This document shows, in pieces, positions 23,528 through 31,952 of a DNA stretch of 64,000 nucleotides. Each line of letters starts with the position of its first letter. Position 1 is the stretch's first letter. Position numbers and translations under genes: made by a program. The stretch comes from Mycolicibacterium mageritense. GTDB taxonomy: Bacteria; Actinomycetota; Actinomycetes; Mycobacteriales; Mycobacteriaceae. Below the pieces are notes generated by a model that was not told the DNA's origin, did not search any database, and saw only the letters and a list, made by a program, of their open reading frames with translations. Location of the stretch: positions 248,001 through 312,000 of the forward strand of contig NZ_AP022567.1 in assembly GCF_010727475.1 (NCBI RefSeq). The letters are read 5' to 3'.

Positions 23528-24814
23528 TCAGCGGCGGGTCCGGGCCGGATGGAACACCCAGCCGCGCAACAGCACGAAGCGGACAACGGTGGCCACCAGG
23601 TTCGCCGCGATCAGCACGGCCAGTTCGACGGCTCGGTGCGGTTCGGTGGTGAACACGTGCAGCAGGCCCAGCGAGCCGCTGGTGATGGTCAGCGCGATCC
23701 CGAAGACGATGAGCCCTTCGAAGTGGTGGCGCGTCACACTGGTCGACCCGGCGATGCCGAACGTGAAGCGGCGGTTGGCCGCGGTGTTACCGATCGCGGT
23801 GACCAGCAGGGCCACCAGGTTCGCGGCCTGCGCGCCGAGCCCGGCCCGCAACAGCATGAACAGCAGCAGGTAGGCCAGTGTCGACACCACACCGACCGCG
23901 CCGAAGCGCACCACCTGGCGCAGGAGTGAGCCGGCCGGAGCCGAGCCTCGCGACGAACCGAGCTGGGCGGCAATGGTGTTGACGGGTATCGAACCGTTGG
24001 CGAACCCGCGCAGCAGCCGGCCGATGCCCTTGAGGTCGGCCGTCGCGGTCGCCACGATGTCGACGCGGCTGTCCGGGTCATCGACCCAGTCGACCGGCAC
24101 CTCGTGAATTCGCAGGCCGCTGCGCTCGGCCAGCACCAGCAACTCGGTGTCGAAGAACCAGCCGGTGTCGGCGACATGTGGCAGCAGCAGCTTGGCGACG
24201 TCGGCACGGATCGCCTTGAATCCGCACTGCGCGTCGGAGAACCGCGCCGAGAGCGTGCTCTTGAGGATGAAGTTGTAGCACCGCGAGATGAATTCGCGTT
24301 TGGCGCCGCGGATCACGCGTGAGCCTCGGCTCAGCCGCGTGCCGATCGCCAGATCGGAATGCCCGGAGATCAGCGGCGCGACCAACGGCGCCAGCGCCGC
24401 GAGGTCCGTCGAGAGGTCGACGTCCATGTAGGCCAGCACGGGCGAGTCGGATGCCGACCACACCGCACGCAGAGCGCGGCCACGCCCCTTCTCCTCCAAC
24501 CGCACCACCCGGACGTTGTCGAGTTCGGCAGCCAGCTCCGCCGCGATATGCGGGGTGTCGTCCACGCTGGCGTTGTCGGCGATGGTGATGCGCACCGGCA
24601 GCGCGAAGTTCTCCTGCAGGTACTGATGCAGCCTGCGCACCGAATGTGCAAGGGCCGCTTGCTCGTTGTACACGGGGACCACCACGTCGAGGACGGGGAC
24701 GCCTGCCGCGCGGGCGATCACCGCCGCGTTGGGGCGTGACCCGAACTGAAACCGGTCTCCCTGAACAGAGGATGCGACGCGGTCGATGTCGTCATGCACG
24801 GCTGTGTCTGTCAT
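23528..24814 (-). CDS. polyprenyl-phosphate glycosyltransferase (GT2) fused to GtrA-like domain
   Basis: This 428-residue fusion has an N-terminal GT2 domain with LDVVVPVYNEQAALAHSV, the DxD motif LAYMDVDLSTDLAAL, and RFSDAQCGFKAI in the acceptor region. From about residue 295 a four-helix GtrA-like membrane domain follows (VRFGAVGVVSTLAYLLLF, NTAANRRFTFG). Dolichol-phosphate mannose synthase-like GT2 enzymes make polyprenyl-phosphate sugars, and GtrA proteins help their flipping. The ATG with GAGG directly upstream was chosen; a longer frame would overlap the preceding gene. It lies between two GT39 genes, which are natural users of its product. Confidence 0.85.
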   Translation of the reverse strand: MTDTAVHDDIDRVASSVQGDRFQFGSRPNAAVIARAAGVPVLDVVVPVYNEQAALAHSVRRLHQYLQENFALPVRITIADNASVDDTPHIAAELAAELDNVRVVRLEEKGRGRALRAVWSASDSPVLAYMDVDLSTDLAALAPLVAPLISGHSDLAIGTRLSRGSRVIRGAKREFISRCYNFILKSTLSARFSDAQCGFKAIRADVAKLLLPHVADTGWFFDTELLVLAERSGLRIHEVPVDWVDDPDSRVDIVATATADLKGIGRLLRGFANGSIPVNTIAAQLGSSRGSAPAGSLLRQVVRFGAVGVVSTLAYLLLFMLLRAGLGAQAANLVALLVTAIGNTAANRRFTFGIAGSTSVTRHHFEGLIVFGIALTITSGSLGLLHVFTTEPHRAVELAVLIAANLVATVVRFVLLRGWVFHPARTRR

Positions 24815-24869
24815 ATCCTCATCGTTCTCCGGTGGTGTGTGTTCCCCGTGGGGCGAAGCTATGCGCCTG

Positions 24870-26726
24870 CTATGTGTTCGTCGCACGTTGCGTCAGGTCG
24901 TAGATGGTCACGCCGTCGATGGTCAACGGCGCGTAGTGCGCCTGCACCCAATCGGCGATGTCGGCGGCCTCGCGGGAGCCGCTGGTGGCGCGGCCGCCGA
25001 AGCCACCCATCATCCGACCGTGGATGAAGTAGTGGATCTGCCGTTCGGCGACGAGCTGCTCGAACTCGTCGAGCGTAGGCGCGGGATCGGTCCCGTTGAA
25101 CCCGCCGACCGCCATGACCGGTGCGCCGCTTGCCAATTGGTATCCCGCGGCATTGCTGGACCCGACAACGGCCGCTGCCCAGGTGTAGGCATCGGCGTCG
25201 GCGGCCAGTGTCGCCGTCAACGTCGCGCCCGGATCGGGTGCGGCGAACATGCCGCCGAAACCCCCGCCACCGCGGGACGGACCGACCGACGGTATGGCCC
25301 CGCTGTGCGGGCTCGCCGCGGTGGCGACCGAGAACGCCGCCGGGCCCGCCAGGCATGCCACCACGGCCAGGCCCGCCGCCAGCTTCACCATCGGCCGGTC
25401 CAGCCTGCCGACCACGAGCAGCAGAACCGCGGCGCCGACCCCCACGACGGCCACCGCCGCCCGCAGCCACGGCAGCCAGCCGTCATGGCGCGCGAGCAGA
25501 ACCGCGGCCAGGACCGAGGTGAGCAGCACCGTGCCCGAAAGGGCGGTCGCGGCGCGAATGTCGTTGCGCTGCCGCCACAATACGGTGGTCCCGATCCCGA
25601 CGAGCGCGCCGACCGCTGGTGCGAGCGCCACGGTGTAATAGGGATGGACGATGCCGTTCATGAAGCTGAACACCACGGCGGTGGTCAGCAACCAACCGCC
25701 CCACAGGATTAGCGCCGCGCGGGTGGCGTCGGTGCGCGGAGCCCGTCGGGTGACGACGAGCCCGGCGACGAGGCAGATCAACGCGGCAGGCAGGAGCCAC
25801 GCGATGTCGGCTCCCATCTGTGCACCGAACAGCCGTCCGGCCCCGACGTCGAAGTTCAGATTGCCGAGCCCGCCGGTCTCCTCACCGGTGAGCCTGCCGA
25901 ATCCGTTGTATCCCAATGCCAGTTCGACGATGCTGTCGTTCTGCGAACCGCCGATGTAAGGCCGGGCCGAGGCCGGCCACAGCTCGACGAGCAGCAGATA
26001 CCAACCGCCGCTGACGATGATCGCCACGCCGGCCGCCAGCACATCGGCACACCGGCTGCGCAGGGATCTGTCACCGGCCACCAGGGCTGCCGCGGCGAAT
26101 GCCGGCAACACCAGGAAGGCCTGCAGCATCTTCGCCAGGAAGCCGAATCCGACGGCGGCGCCTGCAGCGACGAACCACCACCGGCTCGCGTCGCGCTCGA
26201 TGCCGCGCTGCACGCAGTAGGCCGCGACGACCAGCAGCAGTACGAGCAGCGCGTCGGGATTGTTGAACCGGAAGATCAACGCGGCCACCGGGGTCAGGGC
26301 GAGCACCGCGCCGGCCAGCAGCGCGGCCCACGGCCCGGCCGCTCGGCGCACCGCGGCGTAGAGCACCCCGACCGCCGCGACGCCCTCCAGGGCCTGCGGC
26401 ACCAGCACGCTCCAGGGATTGAGGCCGAACAACCGGACCGAGAGGTCGATGATCCACAGCGCCGCCGGGGTCTTGTCCACGGTGATGGCGTTGGCGGCGT
26501 CGCTCGACCCGAACAGCATCGCGGTCCAGTCACTGCCACCGGCCTGGGCGGCCGCGGAGTAGAAGGCGTTCGCCCATCCGCTGGCGGACAGGTTCCACAG
26601 GTACAACACCGCGGTTGCCGCGAGCAGCAGACCCAGGCCAACCCGATGCGAGCAGACAGAGAATCGCACGACCGGAACGGGTTTTGCGCGAGTGTGTGTC
26701 TGCTCGGCGGGAAGAACCAGAGTCAC
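24870..26726 (-). CDS. GT39-family (ArnT/YkcB-like) membrane glycosyltransferase B
   Basis: This 618-residue paralogue of the GT39 protein two genes downstream shares LYLWNLSASGWANAFYSAAAQAG, the catalytic-loop AITVDKTPAALW (Thr where the paralogue has Pro) and a soluble C-terminal domain. It has about 12 membrane segments. The GTG start with GAAGGG upstream gives about 27 residues before the first helix. Part of that N-terminus is encoded by a copy of the GAGCAGAC repeat family, so a start further in is possible. It lies 40 bases after the histidine kinase gene and may be part of its transcript, suggesting TcrXY-type control of envelope glycosylation. Confidence 0.78.
   Translation of the reverse strand: MTLVLPAEQTHTRAKPVPVVRFSVCSHRVGLGLLLAATAVLYLWNLSASGWANAFYSAAAQAGGSDWTAMLFGSSDAANAITVDKTPAALWIIDLSVRLFGLNPWSVLVPQALEGVAAVGVLYAAVRRAAGPWAALLAGAVLALTPVAALIFRFNNPDALLVLLLVVAAYCVQRGIERDASRWWFVAAGAAVGFGFLAKMLQAFLVLPAFAAAALVAGDRSLRSRCADVLAAGVAIIVSGGWYLLLVELWPASARPYIGGSQNDSIVELALGYNGFGRLTGEETGGLGNLNFDVGAGRLFGAQMGADIAWLLPAALICLVAGLVVTRRAPRTDATRAALILWGGWLLTTAVVFSFMNGIVHPYYTVALAPAVGALVGIGTTVLWRQRNDIRAATALSGTVLLTSVLAAVLLARHDGWLPWLRAAVAVVGVGAAVLLLVVGRLDRPMVKLAAGLAVVACLAGPAAFSVATAASPHSGAIPSVGPSRGGGGFGGMFAAPDPGATLTATLAADADAYTWAAAVVGSSNAAGYQLASGAPVMAVGGFNGTDPAPTLDEFEQLVAERQIHYFIHGRMMGGFGGRATSGSREAADIADWVQAHYAPLTIDGVTIYDLTQRATNT
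26649..26710. repeat. GAGCAGAC/GTCTGCTC repeat, copy 3, inside GT39 5' end
   Basis: GCGAGCAGACAGAGAATCGC and GCGAGTGTGTGTCTGCTCGG form the two arms around a 21-base loop. Unlike the other copies it overlaps the first codons of the downstream gene if translation starts at the GTG chosen, encoding part of the segment AEQTHTRAKPVPVVRFSVCS. Confidence 0.6.
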
Positions 26727-26766
26727 CCCTTCATCGTTGTGGCGATGACTAGGTGCCGGATTGGCC

Positions 26767-28413
26767 CTACCTGTGCGTAATCTGTGAAGCTCCGTCGGGT
26801 AGCCGTACCGTGAACGTGGTCGCGCCGGGCACACTGTGAACCTCGATGCTGCCGCGGTGCGCCTTGACCACCGCCGCGACGATTGCCAGGCCGAGGCCCG
26901 TGCTGCCTTCCCGCCGGGAACGTGACGAGTCGCCGCGGGCAAACCGTTCGAACACCTCGGGCTGCAGCGTCTCGGGTATCCCCGGGCCGTCGTCGGCCAC
27001 TGTCAGCACCGCGGCACCGTCCGCGTCGGCAGCCAGGGTCACGGTGACCGACGTGCCGGCCGGGGTGTGCGTGCGTGCGTTCGCCAGCAGATTGCCCAGC
27101 ACCTGATGCAGCCTGGCCTCATCCCCTTCGACGACGACCGGCTCGTCCGGCAGCTCCAGCGACCAGACATGGTCGGGCCCCGCGATGTGGGCGTCGCTCA
27201 CGGTGTCCACCACGAGCCGCGACAGGTCGACCGGTTCGCGCTCCAGCGGCCGCCCGGCGTCGAGCCGCGCCAGCAGCAACATGTCCTCGACCAGCTGGGT
27301 CATACGCGCGGTTTCGGACTCGACACGGTTCATGGCGTGCGCGACGTCGTCAGGTAAGGCGTCGCGTTTCCGTTGGGCCAGTTCGGTATAGCCGCGGATC
27401 GCGGCGAGCGGCGTACGCAGTTCATGGCTCGCGTCGGCGACGAATTGACGAACCCGGGTCTCACTGGCATGACGCGCCGACAATGCGCTCGCGATGCGGT
27501 CGAGCATCCGGTTCAACGAGGTGCCGAGCTGGCCGACCTCGGTGTGCGCACTGGCCGGATCGACGCGGACGATCGGGGTGGGCAGTCGCACCTCGCCGCG
27601 GTCGAGCTCCAGATCGGCCACTTCGCGTGCGGCGGCCGAAACCCGCGACAACGGCGCGAGTTGGCGTCTGATGATGAGGATGCCACCGGTGATCGCGGCG
27701 ATCAGCGCGACCGCGGCGAGCACACAGAACATGCCGAGCACCCACAGCAGGGTGTCATCGACCACTGACGTCGGCAGCCCGGTCACGATGAGCTGCGGAC
27801 CGCCGTGGCGTGGATGCATTCCGATCAGGCGGTACCGGCCGAGCCCGTCCAGATCGACCGTCTCCGGTGTGTGATCGGCGGGGACTTGGGAAAGCTGCTC
27901 GGCCGCAGCAGGACTGACCTCGACACGATCACCGTCGGCGGTGATCACGCCCGCGTCGATCGGCCGCCCCGGCGTGACGACCGCGCCCACGGTGCGGGCC
28001 GCCTGTCCGGGCGCGTTGAGAAACCCTGGGCCCGGGCCCTGCTCGGGATCGAAGAGCACGCGGATGTGCCTGCCGGGCCGCGGCGGTTCGAACGGACCGG
28101 CCGGACCGGGTGGCGGTCCCATCGGAGGACCCATGCCCGGCTGCCCGAGCACGATGGTCGGCCCGGGGAAACCCATGGGCGGCGGTGGCAGTTCGAAGAT
28201 CGCAGCCGACCGGCGACCCGCCTCGACCACCTGATCGTCCAACTGGTTCATCAGGAACCGTTGCAGCGCAAACTCCGTCGCGATGCCGATGACGGCGCAG
28301 ACCACGGCCAGCAGCGCGACCTGGGTCAGCACCAGGCGTCGGCGCAAGGACCAGGTGCGCGGAGACCACCACCGGGTTCCGGCGGCCACCTCAGCGCGCG
28401 GGTCGAAGGACAT
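26767..28413 (-). CDS. tcrY: TcrY-like sensor histidine kinase
   Basis: This 548-residue HK has a first membrane helix at about 24-46 and an extracytoplasmic region rich in Pro and Gly (LPPPPMGFPG, GPPMGPPPGPAGP). The second helix (VLGMFCVLAAVALIAAITGG) is followed by a HAMP domain, the phosphoacceptor motif FVADASHELRTPLAAIRGY, and the N, G1 and G2 boxes LGNLLANARTHTP, DDGPGIPE and GLGLAIV. It overlaps the tcrX-like regulator gene by 23 bases and is likely co-translated. An in-frame GTG three codons upstream is an alternative start. The TcrXY pair (Rv3765c/Rv3764c) is known from M. tuberculosis; the signal is unknown. Confidence 0.9.
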   Translation of the reverse strand: MSFDPRAEVAAGTRWWSPRTWSLRRRLVLTQVALLAVVCAVIGIATEFALQRFLMNQLDDQVVEAGRRSAAIFELPPPPMGFPGPTIVLGQPGMGPPMGPPPGPAGPFEPPRPGRHIRVLFDPEQGPGPGFLNAPGQAARTVGAVVTPGRPIDAGVITADGDRVEVSPAAAEQLSQVPADHTPETVDLDGLGRYRLIGMHPRHGGPQLIVTGLPTSVVDDTLLWVLGMFCVLAAVALIAAITGGILIIRRQLAPLSRVSAAAREVADLELDRGEVRLPTPIVRVDPASAHTEVGQLGTSLNRMLDRIASALSARHASETRVRQFVADASHELRTPLAAIRGYTELAQRKRDALPDDVAHAMNRVESETARMTQLVEDMLLLARLDAGRPLEREPVDLSRLVVDTVSDAHIAGPDHVWSLELPDEPVVVEGDEARLHQVLGNLLANARTHTPAGTSVTVTLAADADGAAVLTVADDGPGIPETLQPEVFERFARGDSSRSRREGSTGLGLAIVAAVVKAHRGSIEVHSVPGATTFTVRLPDGASQITHR

Positions 28414-29095
28414 ACCCCGCACCGCGCAAGGTGTGGATCATGGGTTCGCGCCCGCTGTCGATCTTCTTACGCAGGTACGAGACATAGAGTTCGACGATGT
28501 TGGACCGGCCGCCGAAGTCGTAGCTCCACACCCGGTCGAGGATCTGCGCCTTGCTGAGCACGCGTTTGGCGTTGCGCATCATGAATCGCAGCAACTCGAA
28601 TTCGGTGGCCGTCAACGTGATCGGCTCGCCCGCGCGGGTCACCTCGTGGCTGTCCTCGTCGAGCACCAGGTCACCGACGATGATCTTGGCGCCGCCGTCC
28701 TCACTCGTGACGCCGGTCCGGCGCAGCAGAGCCCGCAGCCGCAACACGACCTCTTCGAGGCTGAACGGTTTCGTGACGTAGTCGTCGCCGCCCGCGGTCA
28801 GGCCCGCGATGCGGTCCTCGACGGAGTCCTTCGCCGTCAGCAGCAGCAACGGCAACCCGGGAATCTGCTCCCGCAGTTTTCCCAGCACCTCGAGACCGCT
28901 CATGTCGGGCAGCATGACGTCGAGCACCACGACGTCCGGCGGGTTCTCCCGCGCCGCCGCGATGGCGCTCGCGCCGTCACCCGCGGTGGCGATGTCCCAC
29001 CCCTCGTAGCGCAACGCCATCGACACGAGCTCGGCCAGGACGGGTTCGTCGTCGACCACCAGCACCTGGATCGGGTTGCCGTCGGCGCGGCGCAT
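28391..29095 (-). CDS. tcrX: TcrX-like OmpR-family response regulator
   Basis: This 234-residue response regulator has receiver residues in VLVVDDEPVLAE, the phospho-acceptor Asp in VVVLDVMLPDMSG, and Lys in VTKPFSLEEVV. A winged-helix OmpR domain follows, with RVLSKAQILDRVWSYDFGG and LRKKIDSGREPMIHTLRGAGYVL. The ATG beginning MRRADGNP gives the same length and N-terminus as M. tuberculosis TcrX. A GTG 14 codons upstream is also open. It diverges from a small secreted Pro/Gly-rich gene across a region with an inverted repeat. Confidence 0.92.
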   Translation of the reverse strand: MRRADGNPIQVLVVDDEPVLAELVSMALRYEGWDIATAGDGASAIAAARENPPDVVVLDVMLPDMSGLEVLGKLREQIPGLPLLLLTAKDSVEDRIAGLTAGGDDYVTKPFSLEEVVLRLRALLRRTGVTSEDGGAKIIVGDLVLDEDSHEVTRAGEPITLTATEFELLRFMMRNAKRVLSKAQILDRVWSYDFGGRSNIVELYVSYLRKKIDSGREPMIHTLRGAGYVLRPAR

Positions 29096-29215
29096 GACCG
29101 CGCGGGCCGGTTCGTTGTCGTTGGCAGTGGCAGGCACGGGTCCATTATTCGACCGCGCGATATGGCGCGACTGTGCGGTGTCTATGCGCCCGCTGTGAAA
29201 ATCTGTCCGCCCGAC

Positions 29216-29265
29216 TGTGGGCTGCCTGACCACACATATGTCGCTGACCGCAGGCACAGCCCACA
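29216..29265. promoter_or_regulatory. inverted repeat in tcrX divergent promoter region
   Basis: TGTGGGCTGCCTG is matched by CAGGCACAGCCCACA, with two extra bases in the second arm, between the tcrX-like gene and the divergent small exported-protein gene. CTGTG also recurs directly nearby (CTGTGAAAATCTGT at about 29193). These may be sites for the TcrX-like regulator or another activator; no match to a defined TcrX site is claimed. Confidence 0.4.
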
Positions 29266-29292
29266 CACAGCCGCGGTCGGCACGGTGGATCC

Positions 29293-29751
29293 ATGGGCAT
29301 GCGACAGAGCCTGGGCGCGGTGGCCGTGGCCGCGGCGATCGCCGGGCTGGGCGGTGCCGCGGTGTATGCGGCCACCGACAGTCCGACGATGGGCTGGGGC
29401 GACGGCCCGCCCGGCCATGGTGGACCGCCCGGCCAGGACGGACCTGGCCGGAGCGGCCCACCGGGGCCTCTGGCCGCGAACGACTCGGCAGACCTCGTGC
29501 ACGGCGAGTCGGTGCACACCAACCCGGCCGGGGCCTACACCACCGAAATCACCCAGGTCGGCGTCATCACGGCGATGTCGCCGACGTCGGTGACCGTGCG
29601 GAGTTCCGACGGCTTCAGCCAGACCTACACCCTGCCCAAGGCTGCCGACCCGCCGTTCACGGTCGACGATCGCGTCCTCATCCGCGGTACCCGCGCAGGC
29701 GCCCGCGCAACGGCCACGACCATCGGCGATCCGCCGCCGCATACTCGCTAG
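29293..29751 (+). CDS. small exported Pro/Gly-rich protein
   Basis: This 152-residue protein has a signal-like N-terminus (RQSLGAVAVAAAIAGLGGAAVYAATD) with a likely cleavage after YAA. A disordered GDGPPGHGGPPGQDGPG stretch follows, then a compact C-terminal domain (YTTEITQVGVITAMSPTSVTVRSSDG) with the beta pattern of DUF5666-like OB-type domains. It diverges from tcrX and ends over the last four bases of the first of three small paralogous genes. Its Pro/Gly stretch resembles the sensor region of the neighbouring TcrY-like kinase. Function is unknown. Confidence 0.7.
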   Translation: MGMRQSLGAVAVAAAIAGLGGAAVYAATDSPTMGWGDGPPGHGGPPGQDGPGRSGPPGPLAANDSADLVHGESVHTNPAGAYTTEITQVGVITAMSPTSVTVRSSDGFSQTYTLPKAADPPFTVDDRVLIRGTRAGARATATTIGDPPPHTR

Positions 29752-30014
29752 CCGTTGCCGTAGCCGTCAGGCAGCTCGACCTTGACCGGCGGCGTCGCAA
29801 ACGTGGTCTCGGGCTCAGACGGTGCAGTGGACTTGGTTTCCGTCTCACCAACCGAGGCCTGCGGCATATCACCGAAAATTCCTGCAGCACTTGACGACTG
29901 AGCCATCACGGGGCCCAGCACCGCCATCGCCACGGCAGCCGCCGCGCCGGCGACCGCCATCAGGAATCTGACCTGTGTTCTGTTCTTTACTTCGCTGTTC
30001 TTCGTATTGGCCAC
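29748..30014 (-). CDS. small Thr/Pro-rich exported protein, paralogue 1 of 3
   Basis: This 88-residue protein has a basic start, a hydrophobic segment at about residues 17-38 (FLMAVAGAAAAVAMAVLGPV) ending in an Ala-x-Ala-like MAQSSSA, and a short tail with GETETKSTAPSEPETTFATP and PPVKVELPDGYG. The tail matches those of the next two genes upstream on the same strand. Translation starts at GTG. The hydrophobic segment could be a signal peptide or an anchor. I do not recognise a named family. Confidence 0.65.
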   Translation of the reverse strand: MANTKNSEVKNRTQVRFLMAVAGAAAAVAMAVLGPVMAQSSSAAGIFGDMPQASVGETETKSTAPSEPETTFATPPVKVELPDGYGNG

Positions 30015-30138
30015 TCTGACCCACCCCATTCGGTATCCGGTCAGGCCCCCCGTTCAGCGGGAAGGCCCGTTGAACAGTTCACGCACGAGCACACCCCCGC
30101 TGCGCCCATGGGTGACCCTAGCGGCCGAGCACGAATTG

Positions 30139-30169
30139 GCAACCCGGCAGCGAGATCGCAACGGGTTGC
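30139..30169 (-). terminator. hairpin after paralogue 2
   Basis: GCAACCCG and CGGGTTGC form a perfect eight-base inverted repeat around a 15-base loop, two bases past the stop of the middle small gene. It may limit read-through into the next small gene. Confidence 0.5.
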
Positions 30170-30171
30170 GG

Positions 30172-30426
30172 TCAGTGCGGCGTCGCGAAACCGGACGGCG
30201 TGGTCACCGAGACCGGCGGCGTCGCCACGGACGTTTCGGGCGAGGTCGGCGGAACCGTCTCGGTCACCGTCTCACCAGTGGTGATCGGTGTGGTCTCGAC
30301 CGGCTCCTGCGGATCAGCCGCCACTCCGGGCGTACTCGTCCCGAGAATCGCCATCGCCGCGACGGCGGCCACACCGGCACTGCCCGACGCCAAAATAAGA
30401 GTTCTATGAGTATTTGTCGCATTCAC
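30172..30426 (-). CDS. small Thr/Pro-rich exported protein, paralogue 2 of 3
   Basis: This 84-residue protein begins VNATNTHRTLILASGSAG at a GTG. It has one hydrophobic segment (about residues 10-36, ending PGVAADP) and a tail with GETVTETVPPTSPETSVATP and PPVSVTTPSGFATPH. The pattern GET-x-T-x-T-PP-x-x-PETS-x-ATPP, the P-x-GF ending and the final His are shared in order with the flanking small genes, so the three arose by tandem duplication. A GAGGTGATG stretch provides a ribosome site. Function unknown. Confidence 0.68.
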   Translation of the reverse strand: MNATNTHRTLILASGSAGVAAVAAMAILGTSTPGVAADPQEPVETTPITTGETVTETVPPTSPETSVATPPVSVTTPSGFATPH

Positions 30427-30445
30427 CTCAGCATCACCTCTGCCC

Positions 30446-30472
30446 ACTCGGTGTTGGGGTCTCACACCGAGT
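30446..30472 (-). terminator. hairpin between paralogues 3 and 2
   Basis: ACTCGGTGT and ACACCGAGT pair perfectly over nine bases around a nine-base loop, 20 bases before the start of the middle small gene. It could be a terminator of the upstream paralogue or a leader hairpin of the next. Confidence 0.5.
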
Positions 30473-30501
30473 AGCCGCGAGGTTGCCGCGCCAAACGTGG
30501 A

Positions 30502-30756
30502 TCAGTGCGTCGTCGCGAAGCCCGACGGCGGCGTGTAGCCCTTGATCCCCGGCACCGCCATCGAGACCGCGGGCGCCGTCGGCGGCGTGGTCTCGGTGGT
30601 GGTCTGGCCGATGTTCATGTTGTGGGAGCTCGCGGTCACCGCGGTCGGCGACCCCGCGGACAAGCCGAGTACGCCGAGCGTGAGCGTGGCGGCCCCACCG
30701 ACGGCCGCCGCGAGCAACTTCACACCAGTGGATCTGCTGTTACAGGTTTTCACCAT
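30502..30756 (-). CDS. small Thr/Pro-rich exported protein, paralogue 3 of 3
   Basis: This 84-residue protein starts at ATG (MVKTCNSRST) with GAGG nine bases upstream. It has a hydrophobic segment at about residues 12-33 (LLAAAVGGAATLTLGVLGLS) followed by a tail with GQTTTETTPPTAPAVSMAVP and PPSGFATTH. It is the most upstream of three tandem paralogues, which may each carry their own terminator. The Thr/Pro-rich tails resemble O-mannosylation targets of mycobacteria; that is inference only. Confidence 0.68.
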   Translation of the reverse strand: MVKTCNSRSTGVKLLAAAVGGAATLTLGVLGLSAGSPTAVTASSHNMNIGQTTTETTPPTAPAVSMAVPGIKGYTPPSGFATTH

Positions 30757-30974
30757 TTCGCACCTCACTTGCCGGGATGTAGTGGAGAAACCGCAGGTGA
30801 CATCCAGTGAACGCGCCACATCTGCGACCCAGCTGGCGGCAGGCTGGGAATTGTCGCCATGTGCCCGCTGGCCCGCCACACGCTGCGCGCCGCGACGTGA
30901 CGGGCAGCTCGGTTTCGCTGATCTACCCTGTCTCCCATGCGCGGCAGGGGCACGGCGATCAGGGGCTCGATCAC

Positions 30975-31952
30975 ATGACGCGGTTTCTGGCGCGCCGCCT
31001 GCTCAACTACATCGTGCTGCTGGCCTTGGCGAGCTTCCTGACGTTCAGCCTGACGGCGCTGACGTTCGAACCGCTCGACAGCCTGCTGCAACGCAATCCG
31101 CGCCCGCCGCAATCGACCATCGACGCCAAGGCCGCCGAACTGGGCCTCGACAAGCCGATCCCGGTCCGGTACGTCGACTGGGCTGCCGGAGCCATCCGCG
31201 GCGACTTCGGCACCACCGTGACCGGGCAACCCGTGAGCGACGAACTGTGGCGCCGGATCGGCGTCAGCCTGCGGTTACTGGTCATCGGATCGGTCCTCGG
31301 CACGGTGATCGGGGTCGTGGTCGGTGCCTGGGGTGCGATCCGCCAGTACCGATTGTCCGACCGCGTCATCACCGTGCTGTCACTGTTGGTGCTGAGCACA
31401 CCGACATTCGTGATCGCCAACCTGTTGATCCTGGCTGCGCTCAACGTCAATTCGGTGCTGGGCGTGCAGCTGTTCGAATACACGGGCGAGACCTCGTCCG
31501 ACGCCGTCGGCGGTTCGTGGAACCAGTTCGTCGACCGGCTGCAGCATCTGGTGTTGCCGACGTTCACCCTCGCGCTGGCCGCGATCGCGGGATTCAGCCG
31601 CTACCAACGCAATGCGATGCTCGACGTGCTCGGCCAGGACTTCATCCGCACCGCGCGGGCCAAGGGACTCACCCGCAGGCGCGCACTGTTCAAACACGGA
31701 CTGCGCACCGCGCTGATCCCGATGGCCACGCTGTTCGCCTACGGCGTCGCGGGTCTGGTCACCGGCGCGGTGTTCGTCGAGAAGATCTTCGGTTGGCACG
31801 GCATGGGTGAATGGGTCGTGCAGGGCATCGCGACGCAGGACACCAACATCATCGCCGCGATCACGGTGTTCACCGGCACGGTGATCCTGCTGGCCGGGCT
31901 GCTGTCCGACATCATCTATGCGGCACTGGATCCCCGGGTGAGGACGCGATGA
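30975..31952 (+). CDS. oppB: oligopeptide ABC transporter permease OppB
   Basis: This 325-residue permease has six membrane segments and the inner-membrane coupling loop FIRTARAKGLTRRRALFKHGLR (EAA-type loop). It begins MTRFLARRLLNYIVLLALASF, the characteristic start of DppB/OppB permeases. Length and order equal M. tuberculosis Rv1283c. It forms the translocation pore with OppC. It overlaps oppC by four bases (ATGA). The gap before it contains no clear promoter consensus. Confidence 0.93.
   Translation: MTRFLARRLLNYIVLLALASFLTFSLTALTFEPLDSLLQRNPRPPQSTIDAKAAELGLDKPIPVRYVDWAAGAIRGDFGTTVTGQPVSDELWRRIGVSLRLLVIGSVLGTVIGVVVGAWGAIRQYRLSDRVITVLSLLVLSTPTFVIANLLILAALNVNSVLGVQLFEYTGETSSDAVGGSWNQFVDRLQHLVLPTFTLALAAIAGFSRYQRNAMLDVLGQDFIRTARAKGLTRRRALFKHGLRTALIPMATLFAYGVAGLVTGAVFVEKIFGWHGMGEWVVQGIATQDTNIIAAITVFTGTVILLAGLLSDIIYAALDPRVRTR

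Noticed and set aside
21672..23873. Long plus-strand open frame opposite the GT39 and GT2-GtrA genes
   Set aside because: Antisense frame with Arg/Gly/His-rich translation; the minus strand has clear membrane glycosyltransferase features.
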